Shown here: piece by piece, positions 1 to 8,006 of the stretch
Layout: each line of letters starts with the position of its first letter
How positions within the stretch are numbered: the stretch's first letter is position 1
Assembly: GCA_000761475.1 (NCBI GenBank)
Contig: JQNW01000009.1
Span: 62,001-126,000 of the forward strand
Source: Chromohalobacter israelensis
Lineage (GTDB): Bacteria > Pseudomonadota > Gammaproteobacteria > Pseudomonadales > Halomonadaceae
Length of the DNA: 64,000 nt
Direction: 5' to 3'
Position numbers and translations under genes: made by a program
The notes under the pieces: generated by a model
Database searches by the model: none
What the model saw: only the letters and a program-made list of their open reading frames with translations
What the model was told of the DNA's origin: nothing

Positions 1-253
1 CATCAAGGAGCCGGTGACGAGCGGCGTGCGGGCGCATCAGGAGGTCGTGCTCAAGCAGGGGCTCGAGCAGCCGGAGTGCAAGGACATCGTCAAGCGCTTG
101 AAGGAGGCCAAGCTCAAGGTGCAAGCGCAGATCCAGGGCGACAAGGTCCGCGTCACCGGCAAGAAGCGCGACGAGCTGCAGCAGGCGATCGCGCTGCTCA
201 AGAGCGACGCCGGCCCCGAACTGGCCCTCCAGTACACGAACTTTCGCGATTGA
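1..253 (+). CDS. yajQ: YajQ-family nucleotide-binding protein, C-terminal part
   Basis: The reading frame is open from base 2 and stops at 251-253, so the gene starts outside the window and about 83 C-terminal residues are visible. The end, with KVQAQIQGDKVRVTGKKRDE, the DLQ-like helix and the final LQYTNFRD, is the signature of the YajQ/DUF520 family. These are small two-domain proteins, some of which bind cyclic di-GMP and act as effectors. The apparent internal GTG at 14 is not a start. A c-di-GMP role here is only inferred from the family. Confidence 0.9.
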   Translation, partial: IKEPVTSGVRAHQEVVLKQGLEQPECKDIVKRLKEAKLKVQAQIQGDKVRVTGKKRDELQQAIALLKSDAGPELALQYTNFRD

Positions 254-377
254 GCGCTTTTGTCACTCAGGCTTGATGGCCATCAACCTAACGTTTGACT
301 GACGTTGCGGCCCCTCCCTCATCGCTCGATTCTATCGCCATAACAACCGCGACAGAACATAACGAGCTACGGGGGGA

Positions 378-1952
378 ATGCACATGTTTGACCTGGGACG
401 CGGCTTTCTTGCCACGGTCGAGCGGCGGCCGCATGCCATGGCCATCAGCGACGGGCCGGTTCAAAAGACGTACGCGCAATGGTTCGCCGACATCCAGAGT
501 GTGGCTCGCCACCTCCGGCATCTCGGGCTGGGCAAGGGAGATCGGCTGGTGGTGGCGATGCAGAACCGCTGGCAGATGGCCACCTTGCATTGGGCCTGCC
601 AGTGCGCGGGCATCGTTTTCACGCCGGTCAACTGGCGCTCGACGGCGCTGGATATCCGCTATTACCTGCAAGACGCCGGCGCCAAGGCCATTGCCTATGA
701 TGGTGCGGTCAGCGAGGCCGTTCAGGCATGCACCGAGGCGCATGCCCTGGTGCGCATCGTGGTCGGCGACGTGCGGGACGCGGAGACGGTGGCGTTCGAC
801 TCGTTGCTGGGCGGCTCGGGCGAGACATTGCTGCTGGCGCGTCCCGACGATTATGCCTTGATGCTCTACACCTCGGGCACCACGGGGTGCCCCAAGGGCG
901 TACCGCGCCGGCATCGTGTCGAGCGGGCCGCGACCACCGCGTACGTGGCACAGAACCTCTACGGCCACGACGAAACCATGTTGGGCGTGATGCCGCTCTA
1001 TCATGCGACGGGCGTGCGTGCGCTCCAGGCGATGGCAATGGTCGACGGGCGTTTCGTGTGCATTCCCAAGTTCGAGCCGGAGGTCACGCTCGCGGCGATC
1101 GAGCGCGAGGGGGTGACCAGCCTGAACCTGGTGCCCACGCTTTATCACATGCTGCTGGAAGCGCCAGGGTTCCGGCCGCAGCGCGTGGCCAGCATCGACA
1201 AGATCGGGTTCGCCGGGGCGCCGATGAGCGCCGGGTTGATCGCGCGCGTCGAGGCCGCGTTCACGCCCAGCCTGTTCGTCAACCAGTACGGCTGCTCGGA
1301 ACTGTATGCCCTGACCGTTGATCAGCATGCCAACCACAAGCCAGGCTCTTCCGGGCGGGCGGCGCTCAACCAGCGGTTGCGGATCGTCACGGTGGGAGCG
1401 AACTCCCCCGACAGCGTGGTGCCCCAGGGCACGGAAGGGGAGATCGTGGCCGACCTGGCCGGCGACGAGGCCTTCGACGGCTATTGGAACAATGCCGAAG
1501 CGACGGCCAAGGCATTCAAGGAGGGCTGGTATTTCACCGGCGATACGGGCTATTTCGACGCTCAGGGCGATCTGTTCGTCACCGGGCGCGTCGACGACCT
1601 GATCAACTCCGGAGGCGAAAACATCAGTCCGCTGGAAATCGAGAACGTGCTGTCGTTGCATCCGCAGGTGGCGGAAGTCGCCGTGGTGGGCTTGCCCGAC
1701 GACAAGTGGGGACAGGCGGTGACGGCCTTCATCAAGGTCCGTCAGCCCGTGGACGAGCAGGAACTCCACCACTACTGTCTCGAGGCCGGGTTGACCCGCT
1801 ACAAGTGTCCGCGTGGCTACCGTTTCGTCGACGAGCTTCCCAAGTCACCGGTCGGCAAGATCCTGCGCCGCCTGTTGCGCGTGCCAGCCGCCGCGCCCCT
1901 GCGGGAAACTTCGGACGCGGTGGCGCGACATGCCAGGGTCTCGTTGGGGTAA
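378..1952 (+). CDS. AMP-dependent acyl-CoA synthetase/ligase
   Basis: A 524-residue member of the ANL superfamily that activates a carboxylic acid as an acyl-AMP and transfers it to CoA. The phosphate-binding loop YTSGTTGCPKG is at residues 164-174, the hinge GRVDDLINSGGE begins near 403, and the C-terminal adenylation lysine is K494 in KSPVGKI. The protein most resembles medium-chain acyl or 4-chlorobenzoate-type ligases, but the substrate cannot be read from sequence. It stands alone, with 124 bp to yajQ and about 270 bp to the next gene. An AGC TACGGGGGG-like purine stretch lies before ATG 378. It has no signal peptide and is predicted cytoplasmic. Confidence 0.85.
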   Translation: MHMFDLGRGFLATVERRPHAMAISDGPVQKTYAQWFADIQSVARHLRHLGLGKGDRLVVAMQNRWQMATLHWACQCAGIVFTPVNWRSTALDIRYYLQDAGAKAIAYDGAVSEAVQACTEAHALVRIVVGDVRDAETVAFDSLLGGSGETLLLARPDDYALMLYTSGTTGCPKGVPRRHRVERAATTAYVAQNLYGHDETMLGVMPLYHATGVRALQAMAMVDGRFVCIPKFEPEVTLAAIEREGVTSLNLVPTLYHMLLEAPGFRPQRVASIDKIGFAGAPMSAGLIARVEAAFTPSLFVNQYGCSELYALTVDQHANHKPGSSGRAALNQRLRIVTVGANSPDSVVPQGTEGEIVADLAGDEAFDGYWNNAEATAKAFKEGWYFTGDTGYFDAQGDLFVTGRVDDLINSGGENISPLEIENVLSLHPQVAEVAVVGLPDDKWGQAVTAFIKVRQPVDEQELHHYCLEAGLTRYKCPRGYRFVDELPKSPVGKILRRLLRVPAAAPLRETSDAVARHARVSLG

Positions 1953-2223
1953 GCCTGCGCGTTGCCTGACATCAGATGCCCCGCCCGGCGGACCGCTCTC
2001 GGGTCTCGTCGGACGGGGCGAGTGGTTCACGCCCCTTACCATGCGCTAGAATGAATGTCGCGCGTCGAGCGCTGTCGTGTGCCAATGGCCTCGATAGTGA
2101 ATGACGATTTCTCCTGGGCGCGCATTCGGGCTTCAATGACCGAGGTGGCGTCGGGCGTCGTCATGCCAGCGATCTTGCGCGAAGCCCGGCGTTTCCCCCT
2201 CGCAATGTAAGGTGACGCGGCGC

Positions 2224-2658
2224 ATGCGCGATATACGCAGGCTACTGTTCATTTGCTTGGCTGGCGTCAGCTTCTCGCTGGGCGTGATCGGCCTGTTCCT
2301 TCCCGTCATGCCGACCACGTGCTTCATGCTGGTGGCGGTATGGGCGGCCTCGAAGAGCTCGCCGCGTTTCGCCAACTGGATTCGCCGTCATCCTCGTTTC
2401 GGTCCGTCCATTCTGGCCTGGGAGCGCGAACGCGCGATCCCCAAGCATGCCAAGTGGATGGCCTGCATCATGCTGCTCGTCTCGATGGCGGTGATCGCCT
2501 TCACGGTAGAACCGCTGTGGCTCAGTGGGTCGCTGATCCTCGGTCTGACCGGGATTGCCGCCTGGATTCTGACCCGGCCGACCCCGTCGTTGGGGCGCTG
2601 CCCGGTATTGTCCTCCCTCGAGGATTCCTCTTCCCGCCCCCGTCAGGAGTCGCGTTGA
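2224..2658 (+). CDS. DUF454 (YbaN-type) inner membrane protein
   Basis: A small hydrophobic protein of about 144 residues with an N-terminal membrane hairpin (LLFICLAGVSFSLGVIGLFL, then PVMPTTCFMLVAVWAASKSS) and a second hydrophobic pair after residue 75. The G-x-FLPVMPTTCF and RFG-P-I..W.....I stretches are typical of DUF454/YbaN. Its function is unknown. I start at ATG 2224 because AAGG at 2209-2212 sits at good spacing; GTG 2212 would add four residues. The Ser/Arg-rich tail after residue 125 is not part of the conserved domain. Confidence 0.8.
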   Translation: MRDIRRLLFICLAGVSFSLGVIGLFLPVMPTTCFMLVAVWAASKSSPRFANWIRRHPRFGPSILAWERERAIPKHAKWMACIMLLVSMAVIAFTVEPLWLSGSLILGLTGIAAWILTRPTPSLGRCPVLSSLEDSSSRPRQESR

Positions 2659-2803
2659 GCGCACGCCGGCCGGCATTTCTTCGGTGCGCTTTTGAGCCGA
2701 CTCCATCGAACGCCGTACAATGCGGTGCATGTGCATGGCGCCCGAGGCGCGATGCGATGTCTTGGGGGCGCTGTCATGCCCCGACTTCAAGGAGCGTCGA
2801 TCG

Positions 2804-5443
2804 ATGTCCGAACCGCAAGCGACTCATCTCAAGGACTACCTGCCGCCCGCCTACCGGGTGACCCATACCGAACTGACTTTCGACCTGGCCCCCTCGGCGA
2901 CGACCGTGACGGCGCGGCTGCATGTCGAGCGTCACCCCGAGCGCGAGGCGGGATTGCCGCTGCGGTTTGCCGGCGACAAGCTGTCGCTGGAACGTATCGC
3001 CGTGGACGGTCAGACATTGCAGGCGGATGAGTACCAGGTCGACGACGAGGGCCTGACCATCCCCACCGTGCCGGAGCGCTTCCTGCTGGACACTCAGGTG
3101 TCGATCGACCCCGCGGCCAATACCGCGCTCGAGGGGCTGTATCTCTCCAACGGCATGTTCTGCACCCAGTGCGAGCCGGAAGGCTTTCGGCGGATCACCT
3201 TCTATCCCGACCGCCCGGACGTCATGGCGACCTTCTCCACCACGGTGGTGGGCGACAAGGAGACGCTGCCGGTGTTGCTCTCCAACGGCAATCCGGTCGA
3301 GCGCGGCGAATTGCCGGGCGAGCGTCACTTCGTCACCTGGGAGGATCCGCACCCCAAGCCCAGTTATCTGTTCGCGCTGGTGGCGGGCAAGCTCGAGAAG
3401 GTCGAGGACCACTTCACGACCATGAGTGGCCGCGACGTCACGTTGCAGATCTGGGTCGAGCCGGAGAACCTGGACAAGACCGACCATGCCATGGCCTCGC
3501 TCAAGCGCGCCATGCAGTGGGATGAAGAGACCTACGGGCGTGAATACGACCTCGATCTGTTCATGATCGTGGCCGTCAACGACTTCAACATGGGCGCCAT
3601 GGAGAACAAGGGGCTCAACATCTTCAACTCGGCGGCGGTCCTCACGCATCCGCAGACCGCCACCGATGCCGCCTTCCAGCGGGTGGAGGGCATCGTCGCG
3701 CACGAGTACTTCCATAACTGGTCGGGCAATCGCGTGACCTGCCGTGACTGGTTCCAGCTCTCCCTGAAGGAAGGCTTCACGGTCTTCCGCGACCAGACCT
3801 TCAGCGCCGACACCAACTCCGCGCCGGTCAAGCGCATCGAGGACGTGTCCTTCTTCCGCACGGCCCAGTTCGCCGAGGACGCGGGGCCGACCGCCCACCC
3901 CGTGCGTCCGGACCATTACATCGAGATCTCCAACTTCTATACCCTGACGATCTACGAGAAGGGCGCCGAGATCGTGCGCATGCTGCGCAACCTTCTCGGC
4001 TGGGAGACGTTCCGTCAGGGGTCGGATCTCTATTTCGCGCGTTTCGACGGCCAGGCCGTGACCATCGAGGACTTCGTCGATTGCATGGCGGAGGTCTCGG
4101 GGCTCGATCTCGATCAGTTCATGCGCTGGTATTCCCAGGCGGGCACGCCGGAGATCGACGCCCATGGCGAGTACGACTACGCCAAGTGCGAGTACCACTT
4201 GCGGTTGTCGCAACGCACGCCGCCCACGCCCGGCCAGGCAGAGAAGGCGCCGTTGCATATCCCGGTGCGCATGGGGCTGGTGGGCACCAAGTCCGGACGT
4301 GACCTGAGCCTGACGCTGGATGGCGAGGCGCTGGGCACCGAAACGGTGCTGCACCTGCGTGACAGCGAGCAGACCTATGTCTTCACCGGTATCGACGAAG
4401 CCCCGACGCCGTCGCTGCTGCGCGGTTTCTCGGCCCCGGTCTACCTGCGCTATCCGTATTCGCGCGAGGAGCTGTCCTTCCTGCTGACCCACGACGCGGA
4501 CGACTTCAACCGCTGGGATGCGGGACAACGGCTCACCATGCTGGCGCTCGACGATCTCATCGCCGCGCACCGCAACGGCGTGGAGAAAGTCATGGATGGT
4601 CGCGTCATCGATGCGTACCGTCGCCTGTTGACCACCGAAACCGATGACAAGGCGGTGCTGGCCGAAATGCTGACGTTGCCCTCGGAGGCCTATATCGCCG
4701 AGCAGCAGCCGGTGGTCGACGTGGACGCCATCCACGCCGCGCGGGACTTCGTGAAGCAATCATTGGCCACGGCATTGCGCGATGAGTTCCTGGCGCTCTA
4801 CGAGACGCATCGTAGCGACGCGCCCTACGCCCCCGAGCCCGAACAGATCGCGCAGCGTCGCGTGAAGAACGTGGCGCTCGAATACTTGATGAGCATCGAG
4901 GACGAGCAGGGCATTGCGCTGGCCAACGCGCAGGTCGAAGCCGAGGACAACATGACCGATGTCCGGGCCGCGTTGACGATGCTGGTGCACAGCTCGCGGA
5001 CCGATCTCGCCGAACCGGCGCTCAAGGCCTTCGGCGAGAAATGGGCACACGATCCGCTGGTCATGAACCAATGGTTCACCATCCAGGTCACGCGGCCCCA
5101 GGCGGACGTCCTCGAGCGGGTCAAGTTCCTCATGGCGCATCCGTTGTTCTCGCTCAAGAACCCCAACAAGGTGCGGGCGTTGATCGGGGCGTTCGCGGCG
5201 CAGAACCGCGTCAATTTCCATCGTCTCGACGGCGAGGGCTATCGCCTGCTGGCCGATGTGGTGATCGAGCTCAACCGGCTCAATCCCGAGATCGCGGCGC
5301 GGATCATCACGCCTTTGACGCGCTGGCAGCGTTTCGACGAGCAGCGCCAGGCCTTGATGAAGGCCGAGCTCGAGCGCATTCGCGCCGAGGAGCTCTCGCC
5401 CAACGTCTTCGAAATGGTCGAGCGCGCGCTGGCCGACGCCTGA
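2804..5443 (+). CDS. pepN: Aminopeptidase N (M1 zinc metallopeptidase)
   Basis: An 879-residue cytoplasmic aminopeptidase that removes N-terminal residues from peptides in the last steps of protein turnover. The exopeptidase motif GAMEN is at residues 264-268. The zinc site is HEYFH at 300-304 with the third ligand E323 in LKEGF. Length and the long helical C-terminal domain match E. coli PepN (about 870 aa). The open frame runs further upstream, but MSEPQ at 2804 is chosen because AAGGAGCG at 2788-2795 fits it. The gene ends at a hairpin shared with the convergent gene downstream. Confidence 0.96.
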   Translation: MSEPQATHLKDYLPPAYRVTHTELTFDLAPSATTVTARLHVERHPEREAGLPLRFAGDKLSLERIAVDGQTLQADEYQVDDEGLTIPTVPERFLLDTQVSIDPAANTALEGLYLSNGMFCTQCEPEGFRRITFYPDRPDVMATFSTTVVGDKETLPVLLSNGNPVERGELPGERHFVTWEDPHPKPSYLFALVAGKLEKVEDHFTTMSGRDVTLQIWVEPENLDKTDHAMASLKRAMQWDEETYGREYDLDLFMIVAVNDFNMGAMENKGLNIFNSAAVLTHPQTATDAAFQRVEGIVAHEYFHNWSGNRVTCRDWFQLSLKEGFTVFRDQTFSADTNSAPVKRIEDVSFFRTAQFAEDAGPTAHPVRPDHYIEISNFYTLTIYEKGAEIVRMLRNLLGWETFRQGSDLYFARFDGQAVTIEDFVDCMAEVSGLDLDQFMRWYSQAGTPEIDAHGEYDYAKCEYHLRLSQRTPPTPGQAEKAPLHIPVRMGLVGTKSGRDLSLTLDGEALGTETVLHLRDSEQTYVFTGIDEAPTPSLLRGFSAPVYLRYPYSREELSFLLTHDADDFNRWDAGQRLTMLALDDLIAAHRNGVEKVMDGRVIDAYRRLLTTETDDKAVLAEMLTLPSEAYIAEQQPVVDVDAIHAARDFVKQSLATALRDEFLALYETHRSDAPYAPEPEQIAQRRVKNVALEYLMSIEDEQGIALANAQVEAEDNMTDVRAALTMLVHSSRTDLAEPALKAFGEKWAHDPLVMNQWFTIQVTRPQADVLERVKFLMAHPLFSLKNPNKVRALIGAFAAQNRVNFHRLDGEGYRLLADVVIELNRLNPEIAARIITPLTRWQRFDEQRQALMKAELERIRAEELSPNVFEMVERALADA

Positions 5444-5470
5444 GGCGCGTGCACGCGAGACGATGACGGC

Positions 5471-5500
5471 AAGACGCCGCTGCCCCGGCAGAGGCGTCTT
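5471..5500. terminator. Bidirectional hairpin between convergent genes
   Basis: AAGACGCC (5471-5478) pairs with GGCGTCTT (5493-5500) and the loop contains a further GC pair block. It lies 28 bp after pepN and just past the end of the convergent membrane-protein gene, so it can serve both strands. The T-tract is short. Confidence 0.6.
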
Positions 5501-5524
5501 CGTCTGGCACGCAAGGCGCTCGCT

Positions 5525-5818
5525 TCAGCGCATCAGCCAGCCGAGCACCAGCAGCCCGAGAAACAGCCAGATGATGCCGCCGACGAACGCATGCCTCACC
5601 AGCGCTCGGATGCCTCGATAGAGCATCCAGATGCCGATGACGAGCACGACCAGGTTGATGAGCGAGGGATTGACGCCCAGCGAGCGGGCGAGGCCGTCGA
5701 AGAAGCGGTCGATGGCGACCCACAGCCCCGCGAACAGGGTGGAGAGTGCGTCGACGACGACGCGCAAGGCATCGCCCAGGAACTCGCCGAGCCAGTGGAA
5801 GAATCTATCGATCTGCAT
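5525..5818 (-). CDS. Small hypothetical membrane protein
   Basis: A 97-residue protein that I do not recognise as a named family. Residues 1-45 form an amphipathic region rich in Phe and Leu. Two hydrophobic segments follow: NLVVLVIGIWMLYRGI, and then VGGIIWLFLGLLVLGWLM at the very C-terminus. A possible arrangement is a membrane-surface helix followed by a two-helix hairpin. The start is supported by AAGGATGTGAC before the ATG. It is convergent with pepN and not in an obvious operon. Confidence 0.65.
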   Translation of the reverse strand: MQIDRFFHWLGEFLGDALRVVVDALSTLFAGLWVAIDRFFDGLARSLGVNPSLINLVVLVIGIWMLYRGIRALVRHAFVGGIIWLFLGLLVLGWLMR

Positions 5819-5975
5819 GTCACATCCTTTTTGTGAGCGTGCTTGCGTGCGCGAGGCGCCTCATGCGCCATCCGGCGCGGGTCGTGCCATTCTATGCGGC
5901 AACGGCATGAGATGGCAGGGGCTGGTCCTTGTGCGTGCCGACGTGATAGTCATGCAGGGAGCGCCGGAGGCAAGC

Positions 5976-6002
5976 GAAAGTTTGTCGCGGTTCGGCCGAT
6001 AA
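5976..6002 (+). promoter_or_regulatory. Sigma-28 (FliA) promoter for the YjfB-type gene
   Basis: GAAAGTTT (5976-5983) and GCCGATAA (5995-6002) match the FliA consensus TAAAGTTT / GCCGATAA with the canonical 11-bp spacer. Only the first base of the -35 differs. The start codon of the motility peptide lies 45 bp downstream. This makes the gene a class 3 flagellar-regulon member by sequence. Confidence 0.85.
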
Positions 6003-6046
6003 CAGGAAGGCGCAACGCGCATTCATTCACTTGAAGGGGAAGTTTC

Positions 6047-6250
6047 ATGGATACTGCCGTGAACGCTGCCGTGGGCACTGCGATGGCGCTGCAACAGCAC
6101 AACGCCGATCAGCAGTCGCAGATGAGCCTGATCAAGGAGTCGTTGAATAATCAGGCGTCCCACGTGTCGCAGCTGATGGAATCCGTGTCACCGCAGCAGT
6201 CGCTTGCGACGACCGGCACCGTAGGCACGCAGATCAACACCTACGCCTGA
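6047..6250 (+). CDS. YjfB-type putative motility protein
   Basis: A 67-residue peptide starting MDTAVNAAVGTAMALQQ, with a helical middle (QMSLIKESLNNQASHVSQLM) and a C-terminal GTVGTQINTYA. This is the layout of the YjfB_motility family, small proteins of unknown mechanism seen in flagellated bacteria. It has no signal peptide. TTGAAGGGGAAG supplies the ribosome site. A FliA promoter lies just upstream and a strong terminator just downstream, so it is a monocistronic flagellar-regulon gene with no flagellar neighbour in the window. Confidence 0.8.
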   Translation: MDTAVNAAVGTAMALQQHNADQQSQMSLIKESLNNQASHVSQLMESVSPQQSLATTGTVGTQINTYA

Positions 6251-6274
6251 ACGTTGAAAGTGCAGCGCGAAACG

Positions 6275-6304
6275 ATGCCGTGGCCCCGCGCCACGGCATT
6301 TTTC
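6275..6304 (+). terminator. Rho-independent terminator of the YjfB-type gene
   Basis: ATGCCGTGGC (6275-6284) and GCCACGGCAT (6290-6299) form a 10-bp perfect stem, followed by a run of T. It also lies 15 bp beyond the stop of the convergent aldolase gene. Confidence 0.9.
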
Positions 6305-6319
6305 TGCGCGCCGTCCTGC

Positions 6320-7084
6320 CTAGCCCTTGTAGCGTGACACGGTCTCCATGGCAGCCTGTCTCAACAGGCTGATATCGATACCCACGGCAATGAAGTCGAA
6401 TCCCCATTGCGCATAGCGTCGGGCGTCCGCTTCGGCGGGCGCCAGAATGCCGGCCGCCTTGCCGGCGGCATGGGTCGCGTCCAGGGTATGCCGAATCATC
6501 GCCTGGACCTCGGGGTGATTGGGGTCGCCGATGTGCCCGGCCTCCGTCGAGAGATCGAACGGGCCCACGAAGATGGCGTCGACCCCTGGCGTGGCGGCGA
6601 TGGCCTCGGCGTTGTCGACCCCGCTGCGCGACTCCACCTGCACGATCAGGCATAACTCCTCATGCGCCTGGGCCATGTAGTCCTCGACGGCGCCCCAGCG
6701 CGTGGCGCGGGTCAGCCCGCCGCCCACGCCACGAAAGCCATGCGGCGGGTAGCGCGTGGCGGCGACCAGCTGCGCGGCCTGCTCGGCGGTATCGACCATG
6801 GGAATCATCAGCGTCTGGGTGCCGATGTCGAGCAGCTGCTTTATCAACGCCGGGTCGTGATTCACGGTGCGCACGACCGGTGCGCAAGGATAGGCGGCGA
6901 GCGCCTGCAGCTGCGCCAGTGTGGTCGGTACGATGTTGGGTGCATGTTCGCCATCGATCAACAGCCAGTCGAAGCCGGTGGTGGCCAGAATCTCCGCAGC
7001 GTAGCCGGTGGCGAAGCCGGCCCAGCAGCCGTAGCGGGTATCGCCGTCGAGCGCGGCCTTGAAGGGGTTGCGGGGCAGTTGCAT
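6320..7084 (-). CDS. HpcH/HpaI-family class II aldolase
   Basis: A 254-residue metal-dependent aldolase cleaving 2-keto-acid aldols. Visible family motifs are FDWLLIDGEHAPN, the PMVDTAEQA stretch, the metal-binding Glu in VQVESRSGV, and GVDAIFVGPFDLS, as in 4-hydroxy-2-oxoheptanedioate (HpaI) and 5-keto-4-deoxyglucarate (GarL) aldolases. The true substrate is uncertain. Start 7084 (MQLPRNPF) is preferred over upstream in-frame codons because AGGA lies just before it and the family begins there. No aromatic-degradation genes flank it, and an Lrp-type regulator lies 94 bp upstream in the same direction, possibly its regulator. Confidence 0.85.
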   Translation of the reverse strand: MQLPRNPFKAALDGDTRYGCWAGFATGYAAEILATTGFDWLLIDGEHAPNIVPTTLAQLQALAAYPCAPVVRTVNHDPALIKQLLDIGTQTLMIPMVDTAEQAAQLVAATRYPPHGFRGVGGGLTRATRWGAVEDYMAQAHEELCLIVQVESRSGVDNAEAIAATPGVDAIFVGPFDLSTEAGHIGDPNHPEVQAMIRHTLDATHAAGKAAGILAPAEADARRYAQWGFDFIAVGIDISLLRQAAMETVSRYKG

Positions 7085-7178
7085 GGCATGTGTCCTGGTC
7101 GATAGATGACTATTGCATACAAAGAACGTAACAGGCTTCCTGTCACCCGGCCATTGCACCAGTGTCTAATGGCCCTCC

Positions 7179-7703
7179 TCACGGGGAGACGGCGGGATAC
7201 GAGGGCACCGGGCGATGCTCGAGCACTCGACGCAGGACGAAGCTCGAGTGCGCGCCAGTGACGCCTTCGATGCGGGTGATCTGGTTGAGCAGCAGGTTCT
7301 GGTAGTCGTCCATGTCGTGTACCACGACCTTGAGTTGGTAGTCGGCCTCCTGGCCGGTGATCAGCAGGCATTCCTGAACCTGGGGCAGTGCCGCGACCTT
7401 GGCCTCGAAGTTGGCGAAACGCTCCGGGGTATGGCGGTCCATGGAGATATGCAATAGCGCGGTGAGGCTATGGCCCAGCCGCTTGGCGTCCACCAGGGCA
7501 CGATAGCCGGTGATCAGGCCGTTGTCTTCCAGGGTCCGCACGCGCCGCAGGCAGGGGGAGGGCGACAGGCCGATGCGTTCGGCCAGCTCCTGATTATTGA
7601 TACGTCCGTGGCGTTGCAGGATGTCGAGAATTTGACGGTCGTAGCGATCGAGCGTCACGTTGGCGGCCGGGGCGTTGCTGTTTGGCATGAAATGTCTCAT
7701 CAC
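7179..7703 (-). CDS. Lrp/AsnC-family transcriptional regulator
   Basis: About 174 residues. An N-terminal winged helix-turn-helix (LDRYDRQILDILQRHGRINN then ELAERIGLSPSPCLRRVRTL) is followed by a RAM/ACT-like effector domain (HISMDRHTPERFANFE, VQECLLITGQEADYQLKVVV). SPSPCLRRV in the recognition helix is characteristic of Lrp itself and of BkdR/DecR-type regulators. The start may be 7703 or the ATG at 7688; no strong ribosome site decides. It is divergent from leuA and upstream of the aldolase, so it could respond to an amino acid and control either. Confidence 0.85.
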   Translation of the reverse strand: MMRHFMPNSNAPAANVTLDRYDRQILDILQRHGRINNQELAERIGLSPSPCLRRVRTLEDNGLITGYRALVDAKRLGHSLTALLHISMDRHTPERFANFEAKVAALPQVQECLLITGQEADYQLKVVVHDMDDYQNLLLNQITRIEGVTGAHSSFVLRRVLEHRPVPSYPAVSP

Positions 7704-8006
7704 GATGTTTTGTTGAAATTATATGCCAAAAGTGACGCGAAAGAAGGTCGAGTTTGCAATCCCCTGCGGGGAGTGACGACGTAAACTGTGTGCATTGCCA
7801 CAAGCGATGGGCTCGCCGCATGGCTGGCCCGCGAGACCGTCGGCATCACAAGTGCCGACGCTATCAGCACCTTCATGCCGACCCGGCCCGGTGCCCGTTT
7901 CTTACCGGAAACGCTCCGCCTTCTACGATTCGGTCGTGTCACCGCCTTCCGGTCGAGCGGTCGAATCGTAGCGCCCCGTCACTTCATTTTTCGCAGGACG
8001 CCTGTC
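7704..8006. other. lrp-leuA divergent intergenic region with leuA leader hairpin
   Basis: About 300 bp without a supported gene. It must contain the promoters of the Lrp-type regulator (leftward) and leuA (rightward). CTACGATTCG (7923-7932) and CGAATCGTAG (7962-7971) form a perfect 10-bp inverted repeat about 35 bp before the leuA start, with a T-rich stretch at 7984-7990 after it. This could be an attenuator-like hairpin, or simply an operator pair. No stop codon separates the upstream frame from leuA. Confidence 0.45.

Noticed and set aside
288-1772. 494-codon open frame on the minus strand opposite the acyl-CoA ligase
   Set aside because: It is antisense to a gene with clear ANL motifs, is rich in Arg, His and Gly as high-GC shadow frames are, and has no recognisable domain.
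2212-2223. GTG 2212 as start of the DUF454 gene
   Set aside because: AAGG overlaps this codon and is better placed for ATG 2224.
2774-4759. 661-codon open frame antisense to pepN
   Set aside because: Shadow of pepN with low-complexity His/Arg/Gly composition and no domain.
7788-8006. 73-codon N-terminal extension of leuA
   Set aside because: The frame is open but Arg-rich and unlike LeuA proteins, which begin at MSRFDHRKY. It covers the leader region with an inverted repeat.
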